A stretch of DNA of 64,000 nt, taken from Candidula unifasciata. Taxonomy: Eukaryota; Mollusca; Gastropoda; Stylommatophora; Geomitridae. The stretch spans positions 1,837,720 to 1,901,719 of the forward strand of contig CAJHNH020000224.1 in NCBI GenBank assembly GCA_905116865.2, read 5' to 3'. Position numbers and translations under genes: made by a program. Position 1 is the stretch's first letter. Each line of letters begins with the position of its first letter. This document shows positions 26,932 to 36,972 of this stretch, in pieces. Below the pieces are notes generated by a model. The model saw only the letters and a program-made list of their open reading frames with translations. It did no database searches and had not been told where the DNA came from.

Positions 26932-27139
26932 AGTGTGAATTTTGCATCACTACAGCTTCTGTTCTTCTGAAATCCTATTTGTGCTTCATGTGGCTGTGAT
27001 TTGATGATAGGGGATAACCTTTTTTCAAGGATCCTACTAAATATTTTCCCTGGTGTGGCCCTCTATCTCATTCTTTCTCTGACAAACATCTAAAGATCAA
27101 GATTTTTATTGGGCAGACTTCTTTGTCCTTCTTCTTCTC

Positions 27140-27410
27140 TTTCACCTTGTACCTCATTAAAGTATCGGGGGGGGGGGGGGGGGGGAATGTAACATTCGTT
27201 GATGAGCTCTGTCATAAGCACTATTAAGACTGATGTTCATTTCTGTAAGGCTGTTCTTAATGCCATCACTCCATATTTTCCTAGGTCTTCCACTAGCTCT
27301 ACACCCGTTGTAACGTTTTAGTGTGGCTCGTTGTGGCAGATAGTACCAGGGCATTCTTGTTAGGTGTCCAAACCACTTCATCTGTTGTTCTTTGATGACT
27401 TGTAAGACTT
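27140..27410 (-). pseudogene. LINE RT C-terminal fragment
   Basis: Minus-strand frame: MKWFGHLTRMPWYYLPQRAT, KRYNGCRASGRPRKIWSDG and IKNSLTEMNISLNSAYDRA. Nearly the same as 8,954-9,150. A 19-bp G run precedes its 3' end. 27,420-27,880 beyond it holds only AT-rich unique sequence. Confidence 0.85.
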
Positions 27411-27888
27411 TTCTGTCCTACCTTGACATAAACATCCCAAAGATCAGATATGATCTTCTTCTTTTCGCCTTGCTTGAATTCTGGATTGTCAGCAATGGCT
27501 TCGTTTTCTGAGGACAAAACATTGGTGTGTTTTAGGAATCTTTTCACAGTAAAGCCGCATTAATGCAAATTAGCTTAAGATGAACATTAGGTTAAAATGA
27601 ACAAAATTCAATTATGTCCGGGATGTATTTTTCATAATATATCTATCAGTTCCCAGGTAGGAATGATTTTTAGCATGAACTCTTGATTTTCTGAAGCTGA
27701 TTCAAAGTCGAAATATCCAACTGTGAACGATGGTTACTAAAAAGAATTAAGTAAAGGTTGGGCATATAAACATGCATATACCTCGAAAAAAATGACATTT
27801 ACGTTTTGAATAACTTATCAGATTAGTAAAGTAACCTATGTGGTTTCTAAATAGGCAGTTTGTAAAGAAAATTACAATTAAAAAATGT

Positions 27889-28420
27889 GCATCAGTTTTG
27901 GAGGGATCTTATACCTTAACTAGATCTCTCGTGACAGAAAAAAACATTTGCATCAGTTTTGGAGGGATCTTATATCTTAACTAGATCTCTCGTGACAGAA
28001 AAAACATTTGCATCAGTTTTGGAGGGATCTTATACCTTAACTAGATCTCTCGTGACAGAAACAGATTTGCATCAGTTTTGGAGGGATCTTATATCTTAAC
28101 TAGACCTCTCGTGACAGAAACAGATTTGCATCAGTTTTCGAGGGATCTTATATCTTAACTAGACCTCTCGTGACAGAAACAGATTTGCATCAGTTTTGGA
28201 GGGATCTTATATCTTAACTAGACCTCTCGTGACAGAAACAGATTTGCATCAGTTTTGGAGGGATCTTATACCTTAACTAGATCTCTCGTGACAGAAACAG
28301 ATTTGCATCAGTTTTGGAGGGATCTTATGTCTTAACTAGACCTCTCGTGACAGAAACAGATTTGCATCAGTTTTGGAGGGATCTTATACCTTAACTAGAT
28401 CTCTCGTGACAGAAAAAAAA
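27889..28420. repeat. 59-61 bp minisatellite, nine copies
   Basis: Units start at 27890, 27951, 28011, 28070, 28129, 28188, 28247, 28306 and 28365. Each reads CATCAGTTTTGGAGGGATCT, then TATAYCTTAACTAGAYCTCT and CGTGACAGAAACAG. Copies differ by a few bases and in the length of an A run. No spacers, so not CRISPR. Confidence 0.97.
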
Positions 28421-28439
28421 CACATATTAGTCTCTAGAA

Positions 28440-28560
28440 CAGTGGTCTCCAACCATTTTCAGGTCACATTCAATTTCCCCCCACCCTTTAAGTATTTGGC
28501 AAGGACACCCCCCCCCTCCCACCAGGTATAGGACAAGACCCTTCTACCCCTCCCTTGAGA
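28440..28560 (+). mobile_element. hAT-like transposon end
   Basis: CAGTGGTCTCCAACCATTTT matches the typical CAGTGGTTCTCAACCTTTT start of many hAT elements. The partner end was not found. 28,560-29,500 shows no gene; it contains A-rich short near-repeats (AACTTATAA, TATCCACCTTATAA). Confidence 0.45.
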
Positions 28561-29539
28561 GTACTGCTTTTACTACGTCTGCTATAACCTGTCCATACTT
28601 CTCCATCAACTAACTACTGCAGACACAACCAGTCTTTCAGCTCTTTCATTTTCTCTCACCCCAGCATATCCTGGTGTGTACAGCCAAGATAGTTTCCCAA
28701 GGTGGGAATTCTAGATACTGTCGACTCATTCTAGTCAGAGTTTGCCAGTGTGGATTTTCTTTATGCATGCGAACTGAGTCTCTCATTGAAAACGGGTGAG
28801 TTACCTTCTGTTCTACCAGCTATGCAAGTGTAAACATGTGAAATACATTTATATACACTACTGAGATCGCCATATGTGAAAAAGTATGATAAACATGCCA
28901 GCTGGCGATTACCGTTGAACACCAAAATGGAAAAGTAAAAATACTGAACACATAATTGTAACAGCTGTTCATTACTAACACATAGCAAAATAGGGATCAT
29001 AAAATAAAATGTCCAACTTATCAGTTACAGCAGCATAAAAAAAAATTACTGTTACATGCATACACTTTTGAAGTACATCAAAAAAAAAAAAAAGAGAAAA
29101 AGAAATATCCACCTTATAATTTAATATTCACCTTATAATATAAACAACTGTAATTCTGCAGCCTAACAAAAAACAATGACATTAAATATCCAACTTCAAA
29201 CTTTAACAAATGCAAATTTATGTAGTCTAACAAAAATTACGAAATCAAACATCCACCTTATAAAACTTTTAAAACCAACTTTCAATGAATGCCCAAATGA
29301 AAAAATAAAATGAAATATCCAACTTATAAAACTTAAACAACCGCCAATATATGCAGCCTAAACAAAAAACAATGAAACAAATATCTAAAGATACCCTGTA
29401 TAAAGCTTCAACTAATGAAATCTTCCTACAAAATATTTTCTTTCAAAAGGTTTACCTTGAAGTGACTTCATGTTGTTGATGAAGTGAGGAAGTAGGTTTT
29501 TTCTGCACTTGGGGGTTCTAATAGCCAACCGGACTGAAA

Positions 29540-30160
29540 CAATAACACGATATAATAAGCTTTAACAGACAAGTTAAAATAATCTTTTACTAGGCTTTTA
29601 TTATCACAGGGACACATAATAATAAGCTTTTACTATCATACGGACAAGTTAAAATAAGCTTTTACTATCATACAGAAATGTTATAATAGGCTTTTACTAT
29701 CATACAGACACGTTATAATAAGCTTTTACTAGCATACACACGTTATAGTAAGCTTTTACTATCATACAGACATGTTATAATAAGCTTTTACTAGCATACA
29801 CACGTTATAATAAGCTTTTACTAGCATACACACATTACAATAGGCTTTTACTATAATACAGACATGTTATAATGAGCTTTTACTATCATACACACACGTT
29901 ATAATAAGCCTTTACTATCACACAGACACGTAAAAATAAGCTTTTACTATCATACAGACACGTTATAATAAGCTTTTACTAATGTACGGACACGTTATAA
30001 TAAGCCTTTACTATCATACAGACAAGTTATAATAAGCCTTTACTATCATACAGACAAGTTATAATAAGCCTTTACTATCATACAGACAAGTTATAATAAG
30101 CCTTTACTATCATACAGACAAGTTATAATAAACTTTTATTATTGTACAGACATGTTATAA
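29540..30160. repeat. 32-bp minisatellite, about 20 copies
   Basis: The unit ATAATAAGCTTTTACTATCA plus TACAGACACGTT repeats with variants (AAGCC, ACTAGCATACACACG). The last five copies are more uniform, suggesting recent local expansion. Confidence 0.95.
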
Positions 30161-30354
30161 TAATTCACATTTAACTCTTCTGGTCAAAAACTGTGTTATT
30201 TTAGATCATCATGTACAAAGCTGTATGTTGGCAAATTTGTGTCCTCTTCTTTTCCTGCGTCAGCCCTTAAAATAGCGGCTGGCTTTTTGTGTGTGTGCTG
30301 TAGTTTACAGCTAGACTTAGATATTCGTGTCTTTCAGTCCAGCTAATCTGATTT

Positions 30355-30580
30355 CAGCGATTGCAGACGACATCGTGATTCTCACGTGCTAGCTACTGCT
30401 TGCCTAAACAAAATTTTAAATTTTCAAAAAAAAAAAAAAAAAAAAAAAAAAAAGGTAAAAGGATTGAGGAAGAGGTGAATAAAGAGCTGAGTAAGTGGAG
30501 GGAAAAGAGAAGCAATTGGGCAAACATAAATATCTATTAACTGATAAGAAACAAAACAAAACTTCACCCACGTCATAACC
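30355..30580 (+). mobile_element. Unclassified retroelement fragment, copy 2
   Basis: GCAGACGACATCGTGATTCT, GCCTAAACAAAATTT, a 28-bp A run, then GAAGAGGTGAATAAAGAGCT. Homologous to 14,750-15,000. 30,600-31,230 beyond it has no gene and is marked by long T, G and C runs. Confidence 0.5.
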
Positions 30581-31235
30581 CAAATACGTTAAGCATCATA
30601 TGTCTAATATTTGTGAACTACATACAAGAGGTAATAGGAATGTAATCATTAATATTCTATTAACACTTTCTGGGTGATAAATTAAATATGTATAAATTAT
30701 AAATTTTTTTTTTTTTTTTGGGGGGGGGGGGGGCGGGGGCATTTCAAAACCTGTAGCTTTAAGCCACTTGGCCCCCCCCCCCCCCCCCCCCACCCTATAA
30801 TTTTGTAATGAGGTTAAGCAACCCTCCTAAACAAGTATATTTAAATGTATTTGTTTGCAAATATACTTATTTACCATTTAGTACAGCATTATTATATTAT
30901 GCTCTCAAACTAAGATAAGTTTATTTACCCCCCCCCCCCCCCACCTCCCTATTTTTTGTGCCTAGAAAATATGTTAGGGAAGGAGATGAGGGGCTGTGCT
31001 ATGGCATTTGAAGGAGTGTGCGAGCTGTCCTGTGCATCATCACTGAGGGGATATCAAAATTGCAAAAAAATGTGTGTCTAACATTAAAAGTGTGTGTTAG
31101 GATGGGGGAAAAGGGGGAGGGGGTACCGGATGTTTTGTTGTTGTTGCACTGAGTACCACCTGACCTTGCAGTATCACTGTGGCTGTGCATTGCCACTTAT
31201 AATGCACTCAGCTTTAGCCACAGGTGTACACAGCA

Positions 31236-31760
31236 AGTACACAGCACTCGGGGCACTCCCATAAGCCCTCCGTCCACATCTTCAGCAGCTAGTGAAGAGT
31301 TCCAATACTAATGGTGCCAGTACATTCTGATAAAATTTATGTCTTGCCATTCCTCTGAGAATCGAGCATCTGCCAGAACGTATAGTTACTCCCCCCCCCC
31401 CCTTCCCATCAATCTCACCAGACTGTGTTAATCCATCTGCTCCTCCGAACTGTACACGATCTCCCACAAGGCACTAACCATGTCTGCCTTACCATGCATC
31501 AGTATTCCACCAGCCAGTATGTCTGCCTGTTCATTTCCCAACATACCAACATAGCCCGGTGAAAAAATCCAGACAATACTCCTCCCCCATGTCCTCCGTA
31601 GCAAGGCATGCCACTCTGCACAAAGCTTGCCTGTCCTGATTTCCTCAGCATGCTTTCTGAGTCAGTTACAATCACGATGTCTGTGTGTGTCATGTTCTAC
31701 TACCAGCGGAAAGCTGCAGTGACCGCCTCCACCTCCATTCCTAAGCTGGATGTTGTAGTG
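31236..31760 (-). pseudogene. LINE F1 RNase H remnant
   Basis: Minus-strand pieces: HTDIVIVTDSESMLRK, then a shifted region with GVLSGFFHRAMLVCWEMN (WIFSPGHAGVLGNE in the parent frame). The 3' tag GGCTGCTGAAGATG (reverse of CATCTTCAGCAGC, about 31,278-31,290) and GGCACCATTAGTATTGGAAC follow. Several frameshifts. Confidence 0.8.
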
Positions 31761-31954
31761 TCTGACCATGTATATAAATATACAAAACAAAAAATGTTTT
31801 ATTGTTCTACTCCAGATTTGGGTCGTTTTCTTTTGTTTACCCAATCCCGGGGACTCTCCGAATGTTCAACAGTATAGGGTGTTGAGGTTTGAAATGAACA
31901 GCGACTAACACTGAACCTCTCCCTATATATAATATTGGAATTTAAATAAAGAAA

Positions 31955-32066
31955 GGAGGGGAAAAAAAGAAAGTAGAAGAGGAAGAAGAAAGAAAAAAGA
32001 GAAAAATTAGGAATTAAGAAATTAGGAAGGAAAAAAGAATAGGAAGAATAAGAAGACATAGGTGTG
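31955..32066. repeat. Homopurine tract, about 110 bp
   Basis: An almost unbroken A/G run (GAAAGGAGGGGAAAAAAAGA, AGAAGAGGAAGAAGAAAGAA) follows a TATATATAATATT sequence, upstream of the orphan ORF. It may form triplex DNA; any promoter role is speculative. Confidence 0.6.
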
Positions 32067-32481
32067 CTAGATCGACTGAATCTAAAATGGGTATAGGGAA
32101 ATGGCACAAAAAGTAAAGGCAGTGGGTGTTGCTACTGACCACTCCATTGACCATTGAATGAGTGATGTCTAAACATGCGGGTTTAACACCTCATACTCAA
32201 TTGGCCAATAATGAATGCAGGTTTTTGTTTTCCCCCTTCCCCAAAACACAAACGCGAGGGAAGGGATGTTGTGGGGGGGGGGGGAGTTATTGACAGAATG
32301 AATAAAGAAGGACAGCTGTACACAGTGAATAGGACGACTTGGCGATAACTCGGCGTTTAGAGATAGGGAGCACAAAAACCAGGAGATGAATGTCTCTAGG
32401 AGGTCCGGAGTTGGGCTTAGTATCAGTGACTGATGGAAAACTCCTCGACGGCCTTTGCCTTTAGTATCAAAATCTTTCAAA

Positions 32482-33096
32482 ATGCCTTCAAAAGTCATTT
32501 TCCAAGATGGTACAATTTATCTGCTTCTTGCATGTCGACAGATCTTACCTGGCACAGATGGATTTCAATGTGGCGATACGCCAGAACGCGAATCAATCCG
32601 TGAAAAAGTCGAGGATCCTAATCAAGGTTCAGGGGAAGCTCAAATCGGCGTTGCTGAGCCTGCAGCCCTGCAGGTTCCATCGTCGGATTTAAATGAAGCG
32701 GGCGAGACTTCGCCCGTGGACATACTTCCGGTCGTAGATGACAACCTGACTTCCGACTCTCCTGGCGAAAAAGTTTTAAAGGATTGCCTGTTAATACGAA
32801 ACTGGAACAACGAGCTCGTGTCGCCAGTTCACCTCTATTCACGGCCGGAGACACTCGATATTCCGTGCGGCCTACCGTCTCGTCAGATAACAAGCGCTCT
32901 GGTCTTTCTCACCAATTTTGGTGACCAATATTTTTCCTGTCCTTTTGAGGACAGTGGAAGTATAAGCAGCGAAATGGCTTATCCTGAAATTATAAAACGC
33001 CGATCATGTTTCAACTGGCTATCGAGACGTAGGACGCCAAGAGTCCACAGAAAAAAGAAAAATTTCTTCAGGAGGTTTTTTTGTTGTTGCCCATAG
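32482..33096 (+). CDS. Orphan intronless ORF, 204 aa, polybasic triple-Cys C-terminus
   Basis: The ATG at 32482 (AAAATGCCTTC) is preferred; an in-frame ATG at 32455 would add nine residues. The sequence is CpG-richer than its surroundings. Residues 1-20 are hydrophobic (VIFQDGTIYLLLACRQIL). Residues about 35-110 are acidic and look disordered. A more folded-looking stretch follows (LLIRNWNNELVSPVHLYSR, SALVFLTNFGDQYFSC). The tail is strongly basic (WLSRRRTPRVHRKKKNFF) and ends RRFFCCCP. A polybasic run beside clustered cysteines is typical of proteins anchored to membranes by palmitoylation; that role is inference. AATAAA lies 78 bp after the stop (33174-33179). I recognise no family. It could be a real gene, a retrocopy or cargo of the surrounding repeat. 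Confidence 0.5.
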   Translation: MPSKVIFQDGTIYLLLACRQILPGTDGFQCGDTPERESIREKVEDPNQGSGEAQIGVAEPAALQVPSSDLNEAGETSPVDILPVVDDNLTSDSPGEKVLKDCLLIRNWNNELVSPVHLYSRPETLDIPCGLPSRQITSALVFLTNFGDQYFSCPFEDSGSISSEMAYPEIIKRRSCFNWLSRRRTPRVHRKKKNFFRRFFCCCP

Positions 33097-33173
33097 TGCC
33101 AACAGGTATTTCTTTCGACACACGGTCCTTTTCAGGGCCACTAAAATTTCACTTTTATTGGTTTTGGTTATAT

Positions 33174-33179
33174 AATAAA
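33174..33179 (+). promoter_or_regulatory. Candidate polyadenylation signal AATAAA
   Basis: A canonical AATAAA follows the stop of the 204-aa ORF by 78 bp in TATATAATAAAAAC. The distance is normal for a short 3' UTR. It is only suggestive, since the region is A-rich. Confidence 0.35.
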
Positions 33180-33499
33180 AACAAAATTGGGTAAAAGAAA
33201 ATATAAATGTGTGAAAGAAAGAGGGAGAAAGAGTGATATGAAAAGAGAGAGAAAGAAAAAAAAAGAGAGTCAAAGCGCGGGTGGCGTGTTGGTGACCACA
33301 GCAAAGTACAAGTTGGTCTATGAGGTTATGGTGGGCGGCGTGTTGGTGGCCACCGGAAATGAGTCCCCGAAATGGGATAACCAAAAAGAAAAATTACGCA
33401 GATTTGCATCATGAAGGAATAAAGGATGAGAATCAAACAGGTACGCAAAGCAGCAGCACCTCCTCACTACAAAGTCATCCAATGGTGCTGATCATCACA

Positions 33500-34460
33500 G
33501 CAGCTCCTTCCCAACATGATGTAACGAGAGGGGCTGCTTCAGACCAGAAGCCCCTTCCCACCACGAGGCTCCGAGGGGTTGCTTCAGAGCAGCAGTCCCT
33601 TCACGATGTCTCGATGGGGGGTTGCTTCAGAACAGCAGTCCCTCTATGGTGTCTCGATGGGGGGCTGCTTCAGAACAGCAGTCCCTCTATGGTGTCTCGA
33701 TGGGGGGCTGCTTCAGAACAGCAGTCCCTCTATGGTGTCTCGATGGGGGGCTGCTTCAGAACAGCAGTCCCTCCACGATGTCTCGATGGGGGATTGCTTC
33801 AGAACAGTAGGTTCTTCCCACCATCATGCCACGAGAGGGGTTCCTTCAGAACAGCAGCCCCTCCAGACTACAAAGTCACTAAAGGGGCTACTCAGAACAG
33901 CAGCCATTACCTTTCACGATGACACGAGAAGCCCTGCCATTATGCCACGAGAGGGGCTGCTTCAGAGCAGCAACCCCTCCCCACCATTATGCCACGAGAG
34001 GGCTTCAGGGCAGCAGCCCCTTTCCGCCACAAGAGGGATTGCTTCAAAGCAACAGCCCCTTTCCGCCACAAGAGGGATTGTTCTAAAGCAGCCCCTCCCC
34101 TCAACAAAGGAGCTGTTTCAGAAAAGCAGCTCCTTCCTTTCACGAAACCACGGAAAGGGCTACTTTAGAGCAGCAGCCCCTTTCCATCACAATGCTTCGA
34201 GAGGGGTTGCTTCAGAACAGAAGCCCCTTCCAACTACATGGTCAACAAATAAGTTGCTTCAGAACAGCAGCCCCTTTCTCTCACGAGGCAACGAAAAAGC
34301 GCTGATTCAGAGCAGCAGCTACTTCCCAACACAATGCCATGAAAGGGGTTGCTTCAGTACAGTAGCCCCTCCCCACTACAACGCCATCAACGTAGCTCCT
34401 ACAGAAGAGCAGCTGCTTCCTTTCACGATGCCACAAGTAGGGTTGCTCCAGTGCAATACT
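33500..34460. repeat. 43-bp minisatellite, partly degenerate
   Basis: GTCTCGATGGGGGGCTGCTT plus CAGAACAGCAGTCCCTCTAT and GGT repeats exactly every 43 bp at 33608, 33651, 33694, 33737 and 33780. More diverged copies (CACGAGAGGGGCTGCTTCAG) run to 34,460. The unit has no forward stop codons, so long overlapping frames of 200-300 codons arise by chance. Confidence 0.9.
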
Positions 34461-35139
34461 AATCGGGGACTCACGATTTAAGAAGGTCAAAATCGTGAGG
34501 CAAATAGGTGACCAATCCCAGTTGATAACGGACTCTGAGGGTATTACAAAGTTCCAATTGCAACTCCAATCTGAGAAACAAAAATTCCAAACCTGATAAT
34601 TGTTTTTTTTTTTTTTAATTACAAAGACCGAACTCTGGATATGCAATCCTAACAAGTCATGCATATCAAAAGAAAAGGATGAGGACACTATACCCAATAA
34701 ACTAAAAAGATCCCCTCCAGAAGAAAAGAAATGGACACAGCAGCACAGACGCGACAGCTCACGCATCACGTAACTTCTAACACCGCAATTGGACCACATT
34801 CGACTCACATTGGTAACTAACTTTGAACTTCTTTTAACAACAGAGATAAGCTTTAAAATGTAATGGCGTTAACATTGAATAAAATGTACCGACATCTCCA
34901 AAACAGTTCTACAGGATTCGTGGAGCAGATGAGAAGAGGAGGAGCGGCTGAGCCAAGTCCAAGAAAGACCTACATGACAGCACTTGCCTGGCGGGACATG
35001 CCTCAAACTTGCAAACATAAAGTCCACTGCTTTCAGACGACAGAGATGGAGGAAACTGATGAGCACTTAACAGTAACTGGCTAGCCAAACCAGGCAGTAT
35101 TATATCATATGGGACCATGAGAAAGAGAGAGAGAAGGTG

Positions 35140-35153
35140 GGGGGGGGGGGGGG

Positions 35154-35216
<63 letters not shown>
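35140..35216. repeat. G run, (CA)n and (GA)n microsatellites
   Basis: A G run of about 15, then (AC)n to 35,168, then about 44 bp of (GA)n. It marks the breakpoint in copy A of the long repeat. 35,220-35,730 shows nothing recognisable. Confidence 0.95.
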
Positions 35217-35219
<3 letters not shown>

Positions 35220-35734
35220 AGGGCAATGTTTTCCACCGCTGGATACTCGAGGATATCAGGCTTCTTTACTTGTTGCCTCGTTGGTTACACTGGCTGTGGT
35301 AGAAACAACAGGCGAGCTGGAGTTTGTAGCTATCCTTGCAGCGTCATCAGTGATTTCTGGGGTGGTGTCTATTCAAAGGTGGAGCCTTTTAATAAATCAA
35401 CTAGTGTATTTAACTTCAGGAAGAGTCTTGTCAACAAGGGCTTCACAGTGCAGCAGATGTTTAAGAGTGCACAAAGTTTCCTAACGTCCATGGGATTTAG
35501 CTAAATGTTGCTTTCTTTCTGGGAGAAGTCCGGGTAGATGGAACCCGTTAGCTTTGAACAGCAGTCCATCTAGGAGACGGCAAACTCCGAATTTAAATCC
35601 CCAAGTTCAAGGTGGGCCAACGTGCTGAAGAACTGAATGGCCACGGGTGAGCTGGTCGTGAACGTTGGACGTCTGGCGGGCGTGCGGGGCGGCACCAGGC
35701 ATATGGACTCCTACAGGACATCCATTGCCCCTGA

Positions 35735-35955
35735 CTGACTGACTGACTTTCTACCCCACTAGGACATCACACAAGCGATAAACACCCGATGACACAAAGT
35801 GCCACCATGCGGATGAGGATCACCGTGGAGAGGTCCCAGAAACCGCGTTCAGACAATTGGCCATATTGATGGCCTGCCTATATTGCGGCCCCTGGCAAAA
35901 GCCAGAGTGGGGCTTTAAATAAGAAAAAAAATTACGTCCTGAAAAAGACGTAAGT
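35735..35955. mobile_element. SINE-like repeat S2
   Basis: TGACTGACTGACTTTCTACC, CACTAGGACATCACACAAGC, GATGACACAAAGTGCCACC, CAATTGGCCATATTGATGGC, GCCCCTGGCAAAAGCC and GTCCTGAAAAAGACGTAA. Opposite orientation to the copies at 16,002 and 46,292. It lies just upstream of LINE F1. Confidence 0.85.
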
Positions 35956-36108
35956 GAGGAATAATCCCTAGCAGGCAGGCATTACTAGGGCGACTGGTCA
36001 TTTCCTGCAGTACTCTATTTTTTCGTATGGATTTTAAAAATATACATAAGAATCGTCGCCAGAGCTACGGGACACGTACTCTGCGCTTGACACATTATTC
36101 AGCGGTTA

Positions 36109-36773
36109 GTGAGGAGGAGACGACGAGGAAATGGGGAGAGAAGAAGGCATAGAAATAGGAGGGCGTTTGCTAGGAGAACAAGGCGAAAAGCGGAGAGATT
36201 GAGCTTTAATCATGTAAGAGTAGGGTACTGGAACTGTCGGAGTGCTAGGCAGAGAGGTCCTGTACTGGAGAGGTTGATTTTTGATTTTGATATCATCATG
36301 CTCCAGGAGCTAAATACAGACAGATATCATTGCCCGGAGTAAGTCAGTTATATAAACCCTGTTGGACAGGGGAGACATGGACAAGGTCTAGTGGTAAAGG
36401 AGGGAGTGAAGCATGTGGTGCTTGACGAGCCAGTGGAACCACAGTGGACGAGAGGTTCAAGGGATACAGGTGGAAATTGGTGGCTTAAGTTGGAACCTCA
36501 TAAATATATATGCCACGGTAGACTGTTTTGTCAGAAGTGAACAATGAAGCTGGCTCAAGGAATTTAAGGAGTTACCAGGTGATATGTGGGGATTTCAACC
36601 CGAGGAACAGAGTATGGGACAGCAGTGGAGAAAACCGACAGGGAATTGCTCTTGCAGAGGCCATGGTTGACTCCGATATGGTCTGCATCAATGATGGGAG
36701 GCCGACTAGAATGGCAATGAGGTCTGGAGATGCAGACACAGACATTGACTTGACATTTGTCTCTCATTCGTAG
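36109..36773 (+). pseudogene. LINE F1 apurinic-type endonuclease, frameshifted
   Basis: An Arg-rich leader is followed by VRVGYWNCRSARQRG and IMLQELNTD, then a stop at 36340. The domain resumes in another frame at 36528 with YQVICGDFNPRNRVWDSSG, GRPTRM and DIDLTFVSHS. The GDFN and DLTF-type motifs belong to the exonuclease-endonuclease-phosphatase fold, which nicks target DNA to prime reverse transcription. At least one frameshift breaks the copy. Confidence 0.8.
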
Positions 36774-36972
36774 GTTTTAGATGTTAAATGGACTGTCCTG
36801 AATGACCATGGGAGTGATCACCTACCATGTTCAGTCTTGATTTCTAAACTCAGTAAGGTTAAGCCTGTGAGAGCACGCAAGACCTTCCGGTACAAGTGGA
36901 CCAACAACCTACTTGGACGCCTCAGACGGGGAGCTTGCAAAAGAACTGCAGAACTAATTTTCTACAGCCCCC

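Larger units (their letters stand above)
25240..27100 (-). pseudogene. LINE reverse transcriptase, split by two insertions
   Basis: Reading leftwards: palm start SCSDAKFTLRQLVDRMVEF (about 26,965 to 26,560, interrupted), DQEKAFNKFNS (26,064-26,032), then RQLAPTEVLLQEHIIRFHSA, YDLKVTIDKIEVM and VKGFTYLGC near 25,800-25,620. RIFIPTLCYEFQTWTLPSED and QMKCLRIMQAATRKG follow near 25,480-25,350. A LINE F1 fragment (26,079-26,544) and a SINE (26,626-26,931) sit inside, both with target duplications. Frameshifts are also present. Confidence 0.75.
31790..34800 (+). mobile_element. Repeat block carrying the orphan ORF and 43-bp minisatellite
   Basis: The left part (31,790-31,890: CCAGATTTGGGTCGTTTTCT, CAACAGTATAGGGTGTTGAG) and right part (34,480-34,795: AAGAAGGTCAAAATCGTGAG, GGATATGCAATCCTAAC, ACACTATACCCAATAAACTA) match the ends of the 15.4-16.7 kb element. 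The middle 2.5 kb is absent there. This suggests a mobile element with captured or autonomous cargo; the right boundary is uncertain. Confidence 0.4.

Noticed and set aside
27889..28420. Regular repeats at ~60-bp spacing resembling a CRISPR array
   Set aside because: The whole unit is repeated with no unique spacers, in a eukaryotic intron-rich context. It is a minisatellite.
33320..34481. Overlapping frames of 200 and 300 codons
   Set aside because: They are produced by a 43-bp repeat without forward stops. The frame is not maintained between units and there is no recognised domain.
35137..35504. Frames of 92-115 codons after the (GA)n tract
   Set aside because: They begin in simple repeats. 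The later part has no recognisable family or splice support.
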